Of a stretch of DNA of 64,000 bases, positions 23,461-31,930 are shown one piece after another. Numbering within the stretch: the first letter of the stretch is position 1; each line of letters starts with the position of its first letter. The stretch is from Hominenteromicrobium sp964531265. GTDB taxonomy: Bacteria; Bacillota; Clostridia; Oscillospirales; Acutalibacteraceae. The stretch lies in assembly GCA_964531265.1 (NCBI GenBank), contig CAZHDW010000007.1:17683-81682 (forward strand), given 5' to 3'. The position numbers and the translations under genes are program-made. The notes beneath the pieces are model-generated. The model ran no database searches. It worked only from the letters and a program-made list of their open reading frames with translations, and had not been told where the DNA came from.

Positions 23461-24615
23461 ATGAACGATATTAAGCTTGGCCTCGAGCAGGAGCTGCCGC
23501 AGCTTGACGCAGTTCCCACACTTACACTGGACGGCGTGGAAGAGTCGCAGGCTGAGGAAAAGAAGGAAGAGCCCGTTGCTGTTGAGGAGCCCGTGCTCAC
23601 AGCAGATGAGCAGAGGGTAGTGGATGAATTTGTCGACAAGATCGATATCTCAAATTCCTCTATTGTCATGCAGTACGGTGCGAGTGCACAGAAAAAAATA
23701 GCAAATTTCTCCGATACGGCGCTTGCCAATGTCCGCACAAAGGATCTTGGCGAGGTTGGCGAGGAGATTTCCGACCTTGTTGTTGAGCTCAAGGGCTTTG
23801 ACGTGAACGAGGAAGAGGAAAAGGGACTTTTCGGCTTCTTCAAGAAGCAGTCCAATAAGATAGAGGGGCTTAAGGCACGCTATGACAAGGCCGAGGTCAA
23901 TGTCAATAAGATAGCCGGTTCCCTTGAAAATCATCAGGTGCAGCTCATGAAGGACATTGTAATGCTTGATAAGCTGTATGAGATGAACCTTGCATACCAC
24001 AAGGAGCTCTCAATGTACATCATTGCCGGCAAGAAGCGCCTTGAAATGGACAGAGCCGGAAAGCTTCAGGAGCTTAAGGCAAAGGCTCTGCGCACCGGCT
24101 TTGCAGAGGATGCACAGGCCGCGAATGATTTTGCACAGCAGTGCGACAGCTTTGAAAAGAAGCTGCATGATCTGGAGCTTACACGCATGGTGTCCGTCCA
24201 AATGTCTCCGCAGATACGCCTTGTGCAGAATAATGACAGGATGATGGCGGACAAAATACAGTCCACAATAGTCAACACCATTCCGCTGTGGAAGAGCCAA
24301 ATGGTGCTGGCACTCGGCGTGGCACATTCTGCCGATGCCGTAAGAGCACAGCGCGAGGTTACCGATATGACGAATTCCCTGCTCAAGAAGAATGCCGAGC
24401 GTCTCAAGATGAGCACGATAGAGACAGCAAGGGAGACTGAGCGCGGAATAGTTGACATGGAGACACTGCGCGTAACTAACCAGTCCCTCATCACAACTTT
24501 GGACGAGGTTGTAAAGATCCAGGAGGAGGGCAAGGCACGCCGCAGAGCTGCCGAGCAGGAGCTTGGCCGTCTTGAGGGCGAGCTCAAGCAGAAGCTGCTC
24601 GATATACGTTCTTAA
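23461..24615 (+). CDS. telA: Toxic anion resistance protein TelA
   Basis: 384 residues, mostly long helices. The N-terminal 50 are acidic; the rest carries TelA signatures such as DLVVELKGFDVNEEE, GLFGFFKKQSNKIEGLKARY, NLAYHKELSMYIIAGKKRL, and MVSVQMSPQIRLVQNND followed by PLWKSQMVLALG. TelA proteins are soluble coiled proteins, first tied to tellurite resistance, now seen as part of membrane-stress modules. GAGGAGGATATTAAA precedes the ATG. Pairing with xpaC is the standard arrangement; the lemA and TPM genes follow. Confidence 0.92.
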   Translation: MNDIKLGLEQELPQLDAVPTLTLDGVEESQAEEKKEEPVAVEEPVLTADEQRVVDEFVDKIDISNSSIVMQYGASAQKKIANFSDTALANVRTKDLGEVGEEISDLVVELKGFDVNEEEEKGLFGFFKKQSNKIEGLKARYDKAEVNVNKIAGSLENHQVQLMKDIVMLDKLYEMNLAYHKELSMYIIAGKKRLEMDRAGKLQELKAKALRTGFAEDAQAANDFAQQCDSFEKKLHDLELTRMVSVQMSPQIRLVQNNDRMMADKIQSTIVNTIPLWKSQMVLALGVAHSADAVRAQREVTDMTNSLLKKNAERLKMSTIETARETERGIVDMETLRVTNQSLITTLDEVVKIQEEGKARRRAAEQELGRLEGELKQKLLDIRS

Positions 24616-24622
24616 AAAATAC

Positions 24623-24651
24623 AAAGCGGCCGGCGAAATTCGTCGGTCGCT
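24623..24651 (+). other. Strong hairpin between telA and lemA-like gene
   Basis: AAGCGGCCGGCGAA pairs with TTCGTCGGTCGCTT, two G-U pairs in the forward RNA. No U tract follows, so it may protect the telA mRNA end or slow polymerase instead of ending transcription. Confidence 0.5.
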
Positions 24652-24685
24652 TGCGGTATAAAAGCAGAGAAATGGAGACAGGATC

Positions 24686-25243
24686 ATGAAAAAGAAGGAA
24701 AAGATCAGGGTAAAGGGTCGTGCGGCGGCAATCATCGGTATGGTTTTGCTGATAGTGATAAGTGTGCCGCTCGGTATGGGCTTTTCCCTTGTAAGGGAGA
24801 GAAATAAAGTGACCGAGCACTATTTCGGCTCGAACGGCACCTATGGCCTGCTTGAGGATCTTTCCGGCTGCACCACCGAGGCTTCAAACCTTGTGACGCT
24901 TTCCGGTAAGTACCTTGGGGCTGATGATGTCAAGCTGATCGAGGTGCGAAGCGCTGCCGGACGCCTGGAGGCGGCACAGTCGCCGAGCGAAAAGGCTGGG
25001 GCATATTCCACACTGACTATCAGCTTCAATTCGCTGTACAATGAGTTGTGCGGCATGGAGCTTTCCGAACAGGACAGTGAGTACCTTGAAGCGATATATT
25101 CGGATTACTATATGTACGTGGATCTCGTGTCCTACAGCGACTATAACATCAAGGTGGCAAGCTTCAATGAGACCTTCCGTAACGCGCCGGGCAGAAGGCT
25201 TGCCGAGCTCATGGGCGTTAAGGAGCTTGAGCCGTTTGCCTGA
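24686..25243 (+). CDS. lemA: LemA family protein
   Basis: 185 residues. A basic start, one membrane helix (AAIIGMVLLIVISVPLGMGF, about 14-33) and a helical extracellular domain that ends with the LemA signature DYNIKVASFNETFRNAPGR ... LAELMGVKELEPF. LemA proteins are small membrane-anchored helical bundles of unknown biochemistry, usually next to TPM-domain proteins, as here (the TPM gene starts 19 bases on). Shorter and less regular than the Bacillus-type LemA. Confidence 0.8.
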   Translation: MKKKEKIRVKGRAAAIIGMVLLIVISVPLGMGFSLVRERNKVTEHYFGSNGTYGLLEDLSGCTTEASNLVTLSGKYLGADDVKLIEVRSAAGRLEAAQSPSEKAGAYSTLTISFNSLYNELCGMELSEQDSEYLEAIYSDYYMYVDLVSYSDYNIKVASFNETFRNAPGRRLAELMGVKELEPFA

Positions 25244-25261
25244 CAGAAAGTGAGGAGCTTA

Positions 25262-26293
25262 ATGAAAAACAAAAAGAGACTTAAAAGCTGTATCACGACG
25301 CTGCTCTGTGTCGTGCTTATCCTTGCGGCACTGCCGGTATTTGCGGCGGTACCGGCCGCACCGGAGAATTCGTATGTGCTCGACGAGGCCGATGTTATCA
25401 GCGCCTCCACCGAGAGCTACATAAACGAGAAGAACAATGCTCTGGCCGAGGAATGCGGCGCACAGATCGCCTTTGTAGCCGTGGATTTCACCGGCAGCTA
25501 CTCGATACATGACTATGCCTATGAGGTGTTCAATTCATGGGGAATAGGCGATAAGGACGAGAACAACGGAATGCTGTATGTGCTTGCCATCGGTGCGGAT
25601 GACTACTATGCCCTGCCGGGTGCCGGCGTACTGGATATACTCTCCGGAAATAATCTGCAAAGCATACTGGACGACTGCATGGAGCCTGATTTTGCCGTGG
25701 GAGACTACGATTCTGCGGTAAGAAAGACTTTTGACCGTACTCTTGAGATACTTGAGGCTGAGTACGATGTTTCGTACAGCACGGGCACCGTAAACAGCGA
25801 GCGCAAGCCCGAGGGCTTTGCGGATAACACGGTGAGCGTTTCGGCTTTCTCCATAGCGGGCCGTATGTTTGACTTTGTAAGAACCGTGGTCATCATGGTC
25901 ATCTTCTTTGTCGTGCTGGTGATAATTTTGAAGATCATTTTCAGTTCGCGCGGAGGCGGAGGAGGTGGCGGTAGCGGCTTTGTGAACGGCTGGATAATCG
26001 GCTCGATGTTCAACAGAAGACGTTATCCGCGCAGACCACCGCCCCCACCTATGGGTGGCCCGAGACCTCCGATGGGAGGCCCAAGGCCGCCGAGACATAA
26101 TCCGCCCCCAAGAGGCGGCTTCGGCGGAAGCAGACCCGGTGGCTTCGGTGGCGGTCGTCCGAGCGGAGGCTTTGGCGGAAGCAGACCGAGCGGCGGTCGT
26201 TCGGGTGGCTTTGGCGGAGGACGCTCCGGCGGTGGCCGTTCAGGTGGCTTCGGTGGCGGCAGCTCGCGCGGAGGAGGAGCCGGAAGACGATGA
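25262..26293 (+). CDS. TPM-domain (YgcG-like) membrane protein with glycine-rich tail
   Basis: 343 residues from the ATG at 25262 (GTGAGGAGCTTA upstream; the GTG at 25250 overlaps that site). Signal peptide (LKSCITTLLCVVLILAALPVFA), TPM domain about 35-165 (SYVLDEADVISAST, ECGAQIAFVAVDF, NNGMLYVLAIGADDYYALPG), a membrane helix (VVIMVIFFVVLVIILKIIF, about 208-226), then a tail of RPPPPPMGGPRPP and GGFGG repeats. TPM domains are found in photosystem repair phosphatases and in YgcG, a partner of LemA. The gene overlaps the next by four bases (ATGA). Confidence 0.85.
   Translation: MKNKKRLKSCITTLLCVVLILAALPVFAAVPAAPENSYVLDEADVISASTESYINEKNNALAEECGAQIAFVAVDFTGSYSIHDYAYEVFNSWGIGDKDENNGMLYVLAIGADDYYALPGAGVLDILSGNNLQSILDDCMEPDFAVGDYDSAVRKTFDRTLEILEAEYDVSYSTGTVNSERKPEGFADNTVSVSAFSIAGRMFDFVRTVVIMVIFFVVLVIILKIIFSSRGGGGGGGSGFVNGWIIGSMFNRRRYPRRPPPPPMGGPRPPMGGPRPPRHNPPPRGGFGGSRPGGFGGGRPSGGFGGSRPSGGRSGGFGGGRSGGGRSGGFGGGSSRGGGAGRR
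26020..26290 (+). repeat. In-gene low-complexity repeats
   Basis: Imperfect tandem units coding GGFGGSRPG, GGFGGGRPS and GGRSGGFGGGRSG, preceded by proline-rich PRPPMGG units. Such tails are usual for YgcG-type proteins and prone to length variation. Confidence 0.7.
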
Positions 26294-26943
26294 ATACATG
26301 GATATTATTCGATCTTGACGGTACTCTGGTGGACAATAGCGAGGGTATAATTAAGAGTGCCAGATATGCGCTCGAAAGAAAGGGCTTGCCGGATGAGCCG
26401 GACAGCAGGTTGCGCAGATTCATCGGCCCACCGCTGCACACCTCGTTTATGGAGTTTTACGGATTTTCCGAAGAGGAGGCCTTCGAATGTGTGGAGCTAT
26501 ACAGGGAGCGCTACAGAGTAAAGGGCGTATACGAAAGCAAGCTGTTTGAGGGAATTCGTGAAATGCTGATAAAGCTTGCGGACAGCGGAGTGAAGCTCTG
26601 TGTTTCCACCTCAAAGCCGCTTGTTTTCACCGAGTCGATATTAAAGCAGCATGGGGTTTACGAGCTGTTCACCCATATTGTCGGAGCAAATCTTGACGGC
26701 AGCATGACGGATAAGACCGAGGTTATAGAAGAAACGCTGAGACGTATCGGCGATGATAGCGCATATAAGCTCATGATAGGCGACCGCAGCTTTGATATGA
26801 TCGGCGCAGGAAATTGCGGAATAGACGGCGTTGGCGTGTATTTTGGCTTTGCAGAGCCGGGAGAGCTTGAAAAAGCCGGTGCAAAATACATTGCAAATAC
26901 CGTAAAGGAGCTCGAGGAGCTGCTTATAAGGACTGTAAAATAA
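26290..26943 (+). CDS. HAD-superfamily hydrolase (phosphoglycolate phosphatase-like)
   Basis: 217 residues. ILFDLDGTLVDNSEGIIKSA (motif I), VSTSKPLVFTESIL (motif II region), DKTEVIEETLRRI (lysine region) and KLMIGDRSFDMIGAGNCGID (motif IV) fit the Gph/PgmB clade with a helical cap. RRFIGPPLHTSFMEFYGFS is typical of the 5'-nucleotidase/phosphoglycolate phosphatase branch. The start overlaps the TPM gene stop, so it is the last gene of the xpaC cluster, followed by a strong terminator. Confidence 0.87.
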   Translation: MNTWILFDLDGTLVDNSEGIIKSARYALERKGLPDEPDSRLRRFIGPPLHTSFMEFYGFSEEEAFECVELYRERYRVKGVYESKLFEGIREMLIKLADSGVKLCVSTSKPLVFTESILKQHGVYELFTHIVGANLDGSMTDKTEVIEETLRRIGDDSAYKLMIGDRSFDMIGAGNCGIDGVGVYFGFAEPGELEKAGAKYIANTVKELEELLIRTVK

Positions 26944-26948
26944 AATCG

Positions 26949-26989
26949 GGTGTCGACCCTTTCCGTTCGGAAGGGTCGACACCATTTTT
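26949..26989. terminator. Bidirectional intrinsic terminator
   Basis: A long stem (26949-26964 with 26969-26983, one bulged base) followed by ATTTTT forward and TTTTA in reverse. It separates the HAD gene from the reverse HxlR gene. Confidence 0.9.
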
Positions 26990-26993
26990 GCAT

Positions 26994-27320
26994 TTATTCG
27001 ATTGTTTCCTTATAGGTCGTGCCCCATGCCTCCATGGAGGACATTATCGGGCGCAGCGACTCACCAAGCGGACTGAGGGAGTATTCCACTCTCGGCGGCA
27101 CCTCAGCGTATACCTTGCGTATGACAAGACCGTCGCTTTCCATGGAACGCAGGCTGTCCGTCAAAACCTTCTGGCTTATGCCCTCAAGGTTCTTTTTCAG
27201 CTCATTAAAGCGCCATGGGCGGCTCAGGAGATTGCGTATTATCAGCAGCTTCCATTTGCTGCCTATCAGTGCCACTGTTGTAGCTACCGGGCATGCCGGC
27301 ATGTCTTCTTTTTTCATCAT
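26994..27320 (-). CDS. HxlR-family transcriptional regulator
   Basis: 108 residues, a winged helix-turn-helix: CPVATTVALIGSKWKLLIIR at the N-terminus with the conserved redox-sensing cysteine (C10), RPWRFNELKKNLEGISQKVL, then TDSLRSMESDGLVIRKVY and VEYSLSPLGESLRPIM. HxlR proteins respond to aldehydes, thiols or reactive species and usually repress a neighbouring oxidoreductase; no such neighbour is evident, so the target is unknown. The start could be either of two adjacent ATGs. Confidence 0.9.
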   Translation of the reverse strand: MMKKEDMPACPVATTVALIGSKWKLLIIRNLLSRPWRFNELKKNLEGISQKVLTDSLRSMESDGLVIRKVYAEVPPRVEYSLSPLGESLRPIMSSMEAWGTTYKETIE

Positions 27321-27391
27321 GGCTTTTATCGCTCCCTAAGATAAAAATATGCTGTAATATATAGTGCAGCATTTAATTTTCTACAAGACAG

Positions 27392-28102
27392 TTACTCCGC
27401 AGTAACTGTGCCGAGTCTGTCGGAGAACAGCCTACTGAAAAATTCCCGGTTTCCGCGGCAGATTTTGCTTTCCGGCTTAAAGGCGGCGGCGCGCTCGTTG
27501 TATTCGGCGGAAAGCTCGGCACTCGGTGCAGAAAAGCTAAGAGCCCTTGTCAGTGCCGCAAATGCATCCTCTGTACGGCCGAGAGCCGAATAACAGGCGG
27601 AAAGATCTCGACAGGCTTCAAGCTTGTTTTCGACCCAGCCGGAGCTGTTTTCGATGAAGTCATGAAGCTTTTCAGCAGCTTCGGGATAGCGTGAATGATA
27701 CATCAGCTCTCTGGCGTAATAAAACTGCTCCCTCGGCGAGAGAGTGTGCCCGGCGGCAAGCTGCTTTTCATTATATCCGGAATATCCGGAGGTTTCTGTC
27801 CGGATCACCCGAAATCGTCTTCATATGGCAAACTGCGATGTCGCTGTGGATGATATTGCCGCGCGGCTGAATGCTTTCGTGCACCGCGCCCTCCCAGATA
27901 AAGCCCATATCGCGCCGCGAAATCATCGCACCATGGGAAATCATACACCCTTGCGCCGAGATTTTCGGCGGCACTGCGAGTGTTATCCGTACTGTCGGTA
28001 TCTACAACTATTATTTCATCCATCAGTCCGCGAACGCTTGAAAGACAGCGGACGATGTTTTTTCTCGTTTTTGACTATCATGCACAGGCTTACGGTCTGC
28101 AT
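27392..28102 (-). pseudogene. Decayed family 2 glycosyltransferase with TPR tail (SgtA-like)
   Basis: Starts at 28102 as MQTVSLCMIVKNEK, the family 2 start. An extra base in a run of six As (28058-28063 on the + strand) breaks the frame; dropping one A restores NEKNIVRCLSSVRGLMDEII and VVDTDSTDNTRSAAENLG. Near 27910-27920 the text jumps from DFPWCDDFAA to RDMGFIWEGAVHESI in another frame, so a central catalytic piece (probably over 100 residues) is missing. A third break near 27771-27790 returns to YNEKQLAAGHTLSPREQFYY and a TPR-like tail ending at 27392. It overlaps the collagen-like gene stop by one base, an arrangement seen for bclA3-sgtA in Clostridioides difficile. Confidence 0.8.
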
Positions 28103-28299
28103 CAGCTCTGAATAACACCCGCTGTGCGCAGGGAGGCGAGCAGGGTGTTTACAGTGCCGATGACATCGGCGAGGGTGGAGTTATCCGTGAGGTCTGCAAC
28201 GGCAGCGCCGCGCGGCCCTGTGGCACATACAGGTGTGCAGCAGGAACGTATGCATGCCGACCACGGGCAGTTGTCCCAACCCGGTTGATAAATATTCAT
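28102..28299 (-). CDS. Truncated collagen-like (BclA-type) spore surface protein remnant
   Basis: 65 residues, GAAAGGAGC before the ATG. A cysteine-rich head (WDNCPWSACIRSCCTPVCA) runs into a single TGPRGA triplet unit and then straight into AAVADLTDNSTLADVIGTVN and TLLASLRTAGVI, the C-terminal foldon-like domain of BclA-like exosporium glycoproteins and phage fibres. A normal family member has many Gly-X-Y triplets between these parts, so the collagen repeat has probably been lost, as expected from slippage. The ORF is intact and may still be made. Next to the broken glycosyltransferase. Confidence 0.65.
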   Translation of the reverse strand: MNIYQPGWDNCPWSACIRSCCTPVCATGPRGAAVADLTDNSTLADVIGTVNTLLASLRTAGVIQS

Positions 28300-28439
28300 A
28301 ATATGCTCCTTTCCGTACCTCTGCGGTACATCTCAGAATATGCAGATAAGCCGAAAACGGTGCGGAGGAATCCTTTTGTGCCGCCCGGCATATATTTCTT
28401 TGAGCAAAATGAAGTTATCCACAGGGGAGAGTGAGGAAT

Positions 28440-29549
28440 GTGAAAAGAGTCGCGGTCAGGATATCCCTTAAAGGGGCGGTGGTAAGGGCTGCTATGGCTG
28501 CGGCAGCGGCTGTATATATATGGTGCTTTGCAGATAATCTGCTGCCGTACATACGTGAAAACGGCAGTGAGTGGGTGCTTGAGGCGGCCGGAGTCGCGGC
28601 TGTACGGGCAGCAGAGCCGTCCGAAGTGCCCGAGGAGGCGGAAAGCAGTGAGAGTACGGTGGAAAATGCCCTGCTTTCGGAGCAGGACGGAGTTTTTGAC
28701 ATTTGGAGTGAGCCCGATCCCCCGGCAGTACCGGAATCGGGACGAGAAACCGGCAGGGTAGAGGTGCTCACAATGAGCAAGGGCAAGCAGGTGGATTGCT
28801 TCACCGTAAAGGACGAGACGGGGACGGGCCTTGACCTTGAAGCCGAGTTGATGACAGCGCCGGATATAACGGTGAAAAAGGACGGTTCTCCCGTGATATT
28901 ACTGTATTCCACGCACACAACGGAATCCTATATACAGCAGGACGGAGCAGACTGGTACTATCTCGATGATCCCTTTAGAACACTCGATGCGGACAAGAGT
29001 GTGGTATCAGTGGCAGCTGCGGCCGCAAGAGTGATAGAGGAGGGCGGCTTCGGCGTGATACACGATACCACAGTGCATGACAGTCCAGCATACACCGGAA
29101 GTTATTCACGCTCTATGGAGACCATACAGAAGAATCTCAACGAGTATCCGTCGATTTCCATCACTGTGGATGTGCACAGGGACGCTTTCGGAGAGAGCGG
29201 AACCACACGCTATAAGCCGATAGCGGAGATAAACGGAAAATCGGCGGCTCAGATAATGATCCTCACGGGCTGTGACCTTTCGGAAAATCCGATATTTCCG
29301 GATTGGCGCGAAAATCTGCGCCTTGCCCTCAGAGTGCAGCAGGCCGGGGAGAGTATGTTCCCGGGGCTTTACAGGTCACTGTATTTTTGCCGAAGAAACT
29401 ACAATATGCATGCAACGCACGGTTCGCTGCTTGTGGAGGTCGGAACGGATGTGAACACGCTGAGCGAGGCGCAGTACTCCGGAAGGCTTTTGGGGGAGAC
29501 CCTGCTGAAGGTTTTGAATGAGCTTGCCGCGCAGAATGAGGCCGAATGA
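28440..29549 (+). CDS. spoIIP: Stage II sporulation protein P (SpoIIP)
   Basis: 369 residues from GTG at 28440 (GGGGAG about ten bases upstream; an in-frame GTG at 28431 touches that site). N-terminal membrane anchor (VVRAAMAAAAAVYIWCF), a linker rich in E, S and P, and the SpoIIP amidase/endopeptidase domain: ILLYSTHTTESYIQQ, VIHDTTVHDSPAYTGSYSRS, SISITVDVHRDAF, and MHATHGSLLVEVGTDVNTL. SpoIIP cuts peptide stems and cross-links during engulfment with SpoIID. In many Clostridia gpr precedes spoIIP; it is not present here. Confidence 0.92.
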   Translation: MKRVAVRISLKGAVVRAAMAAAAAVYIWCFADNLLPYIRENGSEWVLEAAGVAAVRAAEPSEVPEEAESSESTVENALLSEQDGVFDIWSEPDPPAVPESGRETGRVEVLTMSKGKQVDCFTVKDETGTGLDLEAELMTAPDITVKKDGSPVILLYSTHTTESYIQQDGADWYYLDDPFRTLDADKSVVSVAAAAARVIEEGGFGVIHDTTVHDSPAYTGSYSRSMETIQKNLNEYPSISITVDVHRDAFGESGTTRYKPIAEINGKSAAQIMILTGCDLSENPIFPDWRENLRLALRVQQAGESMFPGLYRSLYFCRRNYNMHATHGSLLVEVGTDVNTLSEAQYSGRLLGETLLKVLNELAAQNEAE

Positions 29550-29598
29550 ATAAACCTGCGGCAGCAAGGAATACTGAAAGCAAAAAGGGGATGGTAAA

Positions 29599-29883
29599 AT
29601 GCTTCGTATTCTGCGTTCAAGGGCCTTTATCACTTCGTTTTTTATGACTCTGCTGATTGTGTTGCTGATCTTCACTCTGCTCACGGTGGATGCAAGGGGA
29701 CGTCGGCTGAGCTTTAACGACACCGCGCCGCCGTTTGAAATAATATATACGGATGACAGCAGAGCGCTGCTGGATATAAACGCGTTTTCACTTGATAAGC
29801 AGCTTGATGTCACCGACGCTGTGCGGCTGTGGCATATCATAGCGGATTTCTTTTGTTTGCCGCACAGAAACTTTTTCGGATAA
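29599..29883 (+). CDS. Small single-helix membrane protein after spoIIP
   Basis: 94 residues: one helix (FITSFFMTLLIVLLIFTLLTV, about 10-30) then a ~60-residue soluble part (GRRLSFNDTAPPFEIIYTDD). AAAAGGGGATGGTAAA precedes the ATG. It follows spoIIP by 49 bases on the same strand and ends before an AT-rich gap, so it is probably part of the same forespore/mother-cell unit. I do not recognise the family. Confidence 0.55.
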   Translation: MLRILRSRAFITSFFMTLLIVLLIFTLLTVDARGRRLSFNDTAPPFEIIYTDDSRALLDINAFSLDKQLDVTDAVRLWHIIADFFCLPHRNFFG

Positions 29884-30028
29884 AAGGAGCTCATTTTTAT
29901 CAAATATAGAAAAAGTTCGTGATTTCTTAACAAATGTACGTTATACTGAAGGATAAACAGATACAGTGGCAGGCTGCGGTCGTTTCTTTACGCGAGCTGA
30001 GCCGCAAAACAAAAAGAGGTTGATTTCA

Positions 30029-31912
30029 ATGGCAAAGAAACAGTTTAAAGCAGAATCCAAAAGACTTTTGGATCTCATGATCAATTCGATTTATACACAC
30101 AAGGAGATTTTTCTCCGAGAGCTCATTTCCAATGCAAGCGATGCAATGGATAAGCTCTATTATAAGTCGCTCAGCGACGGCGCGACGGGTCTCAGCAGGG
30201 ATGATTTCGAGATAAGACTTGAGGCCGATAAGGACGCAAGAGTGCTGAGAATACGCGACAACGGCATCGGTATGACACAGGAGGAGCTGGATCAGAACCT
30301 CGGCGTTATCGCAAAGAGCGGCTCTTTGAAGTTCAAGTCCGAAAATGAAAAGACGGAGGACATCGACATCATCGGTCAGTTCGGCGTCGGCTTCTACTCA
30401 GCATTCATGGTAAGTGACCATGTAAGAGTGGAGTCCAAGGCATTCGGCGAGGAAAAGGCTTATGCATGGGAGTCCGACGGTGCCGACGGCTACACCATAC
30501 GTGAGTGTGAAAAGGCTGAGCACGGCACGGAGATCACTCTGCACATAAAGGACGATACGGACGACGAGAAATACGGTGAATTCCTCGACAGCTACCGTCT
30601 GCGCGGCCTCGTAAAGAAGTATTCCGATTATATCCGCTATCCGATACGCATGGAGGTCGAAAAGACCCGTGCAAAGGAGGATGCGGAAAATGAATATGAG
30701 CACTATTTCGAGCTTGAAACTCTCAACAGCATGGTACCGCTGTGGAAGAAGAATAAGAACGAAATAAGCGATGAGGAATACAATAATTTCTATAAGGAGA
30801 AATTCTTCGACTGGCAGGATCCCCTCAAGGTGATACATACCTCCGCTGAGGGCACCGCTACATACAATGCACTGCTGTTCATACCGGAAAAGGCCCCCAT
30901 GGATTATTACTCCAGGGACTACGAAAAGGGCTTGCAGCTCTACGCCTCCGGTGTTCTTATCATGGAAAAATGCGGAGACCTGTTGCCCGATTATTTCGGA
31001 TTTGTCAAGGGACTGGTGGATTCACAGGATCTTTCCCTCAATATCTCCCGTGAAATGCTCCAGCATGACCGTCAGCTTAAGCTTATCGCAAGCCGTATCG
31101 AGAAGAAGATCGCCTCCGAATTGAAATCCATGTGCGCCAATGACCGTGAGAAGTACGAAAAGTTCTTCGAAAGCTTCGGCCTGCGCCTGAAATTCGGCAT
31201 GTATGAGAATTACGGTGTGAATAAGGATGCGCTCAAGGATCTCATCCTGTTCAAGTCCTCCGAGGGCAAAATGCGCACCCTCAAGGAGTATGTAGACAGC
31301 ATGAAGGAGGGTCAGGAGCACATATACTATGCCTGCGGAGACAGTGCGGAGAGAATTGCTCGCCTGCCGCAGACCGAGGCCGTGCTCGACAAGGGCTATG
31401 AGGTGCTCTACCTGACCGATGATGTTGATGAATTTGCACTCATGGTGCTCAACGAGTACGAGGGCAAGGGCTTCAAGAATGTTTCCGCCGAGGATGCACG
31501 TGTGCAGACCGAGGAGGAGAAGGAGGCTGCAAAGCAGCGCACAGAGGAGAACAAGAGCCTTCTCGAGAAGATGCAGGATATCCTCGGCGAGCAGGTAAAG
31601 GCAGTGCGCCTTTCCACAACGCTTAAAAATCACCCCGTATGCATCACTACGGACGGCGCGGTTTCCATGGAAATGGAAAAGGTGCTCAACTCTCAGCCCG
31701 GCATGGAGCAGCAGAAGATCAAGGCTGAGCAGATATTGGAGATCAATGCGGAGCACGCTGTGTTTGAAACACTCAGACGCTTTGAGACGGACGAAGAGAA
31801 GCTTGAAAAATACACAAAGGTGCTTTACGATCAGGCTTTGCTGATAGAGGGCAGGGCAATAGAGGATCCGGTGTCCTATGCAAATGCCGTGGCAGAGCTG
31901 CTTGCGCAATAA
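30029..31912 (+). CDS. htpG: Chaperone HtpG (Hsp90)
   Basis: 627 residues from the ATG at 30029 (AAAGAGG upstream; product MAKKQFKAESKRLLDLM). GHKL ATPase motifs: RELISNASDAMDKL (metal-binding Asn), RIRDNGIGMTQEEL, GVIAKSGSLKFK and IIGQFGVGFYSAFMVSD. Middle-domain arginine region NISREMLQHDR and a full C-terminal dimerisation domain are present. It folds and remodels cytosolic client proteins. I see no CIRCE element upstream. Confidence 0.96.
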   Translation: MAKKQFKAESKRLLDLMINSIYTHKEIFLRELISNASDAMDKLYYKSLSDGATGLSRDDFEIRLEADKDARVLRIRDNGIGMTQEELDQNLGVIAKSGSLKFKSENEKTEDIDIIGQFGVGFYSAFMVSDHVRVESKAFGEEKAYAWESDGADGYTIRECEKAEHGTEITLHIKDDTDDEKYGEFLDSYRLRGLVKKYSDYIRYPIRMEVEKTRAKEDAENEYEHYFELETLNSMVPLWKKNKNEISDEEYNNFYKEKFFDWQDPLKVIHTSAEGTATYNALLFIPEKAPMDYYSRDYEKGLQLYASGVLIMEKCGDLLPDYFGFVKGLVDSQDLSLNISREMLQHDRQLKLIASRIEKKIASELKSMCANDREKYEKFFESFGLRLKFGMYENYGVNKDALKDLILFKSSEGKMRTLKEYVDSMKEGQEHIYYACGDSAERIARLPQTEAVLDKGYEVLYLTDDVDEFALMVLNEYEGKGFKNVSAEDARVQTEEEKEAAKQRTEENKSLLEKMQDILGEQVKAVRLSTTLKNHPVCITTDGAVSMEMEKVLNSQPGMEQQKIKAEQILEINAEHAVFETLRRFETDEEKLEKYTKVLYDQALLIEGRAIEDPVSYANAVAELLAQ

Positions 31913-31930
31913 TTTGACCCGGAGGGTAAA

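Noticed and set aside
26020..26290. Regular repeats considered as a CRISPR-like or satellite array
   Set aside because: The units are in frame and code for Gly/Arg/Pro-rich peptide in the TPM-domain protein; they are short, without unique spacers.
29884..30028. Heat-shock CIRCE element before htpG
   Set aside because: I looked for the TTAGCACTC inverted repeat and found none. A clear -35 box for the TATACT near 29943 was also not found.
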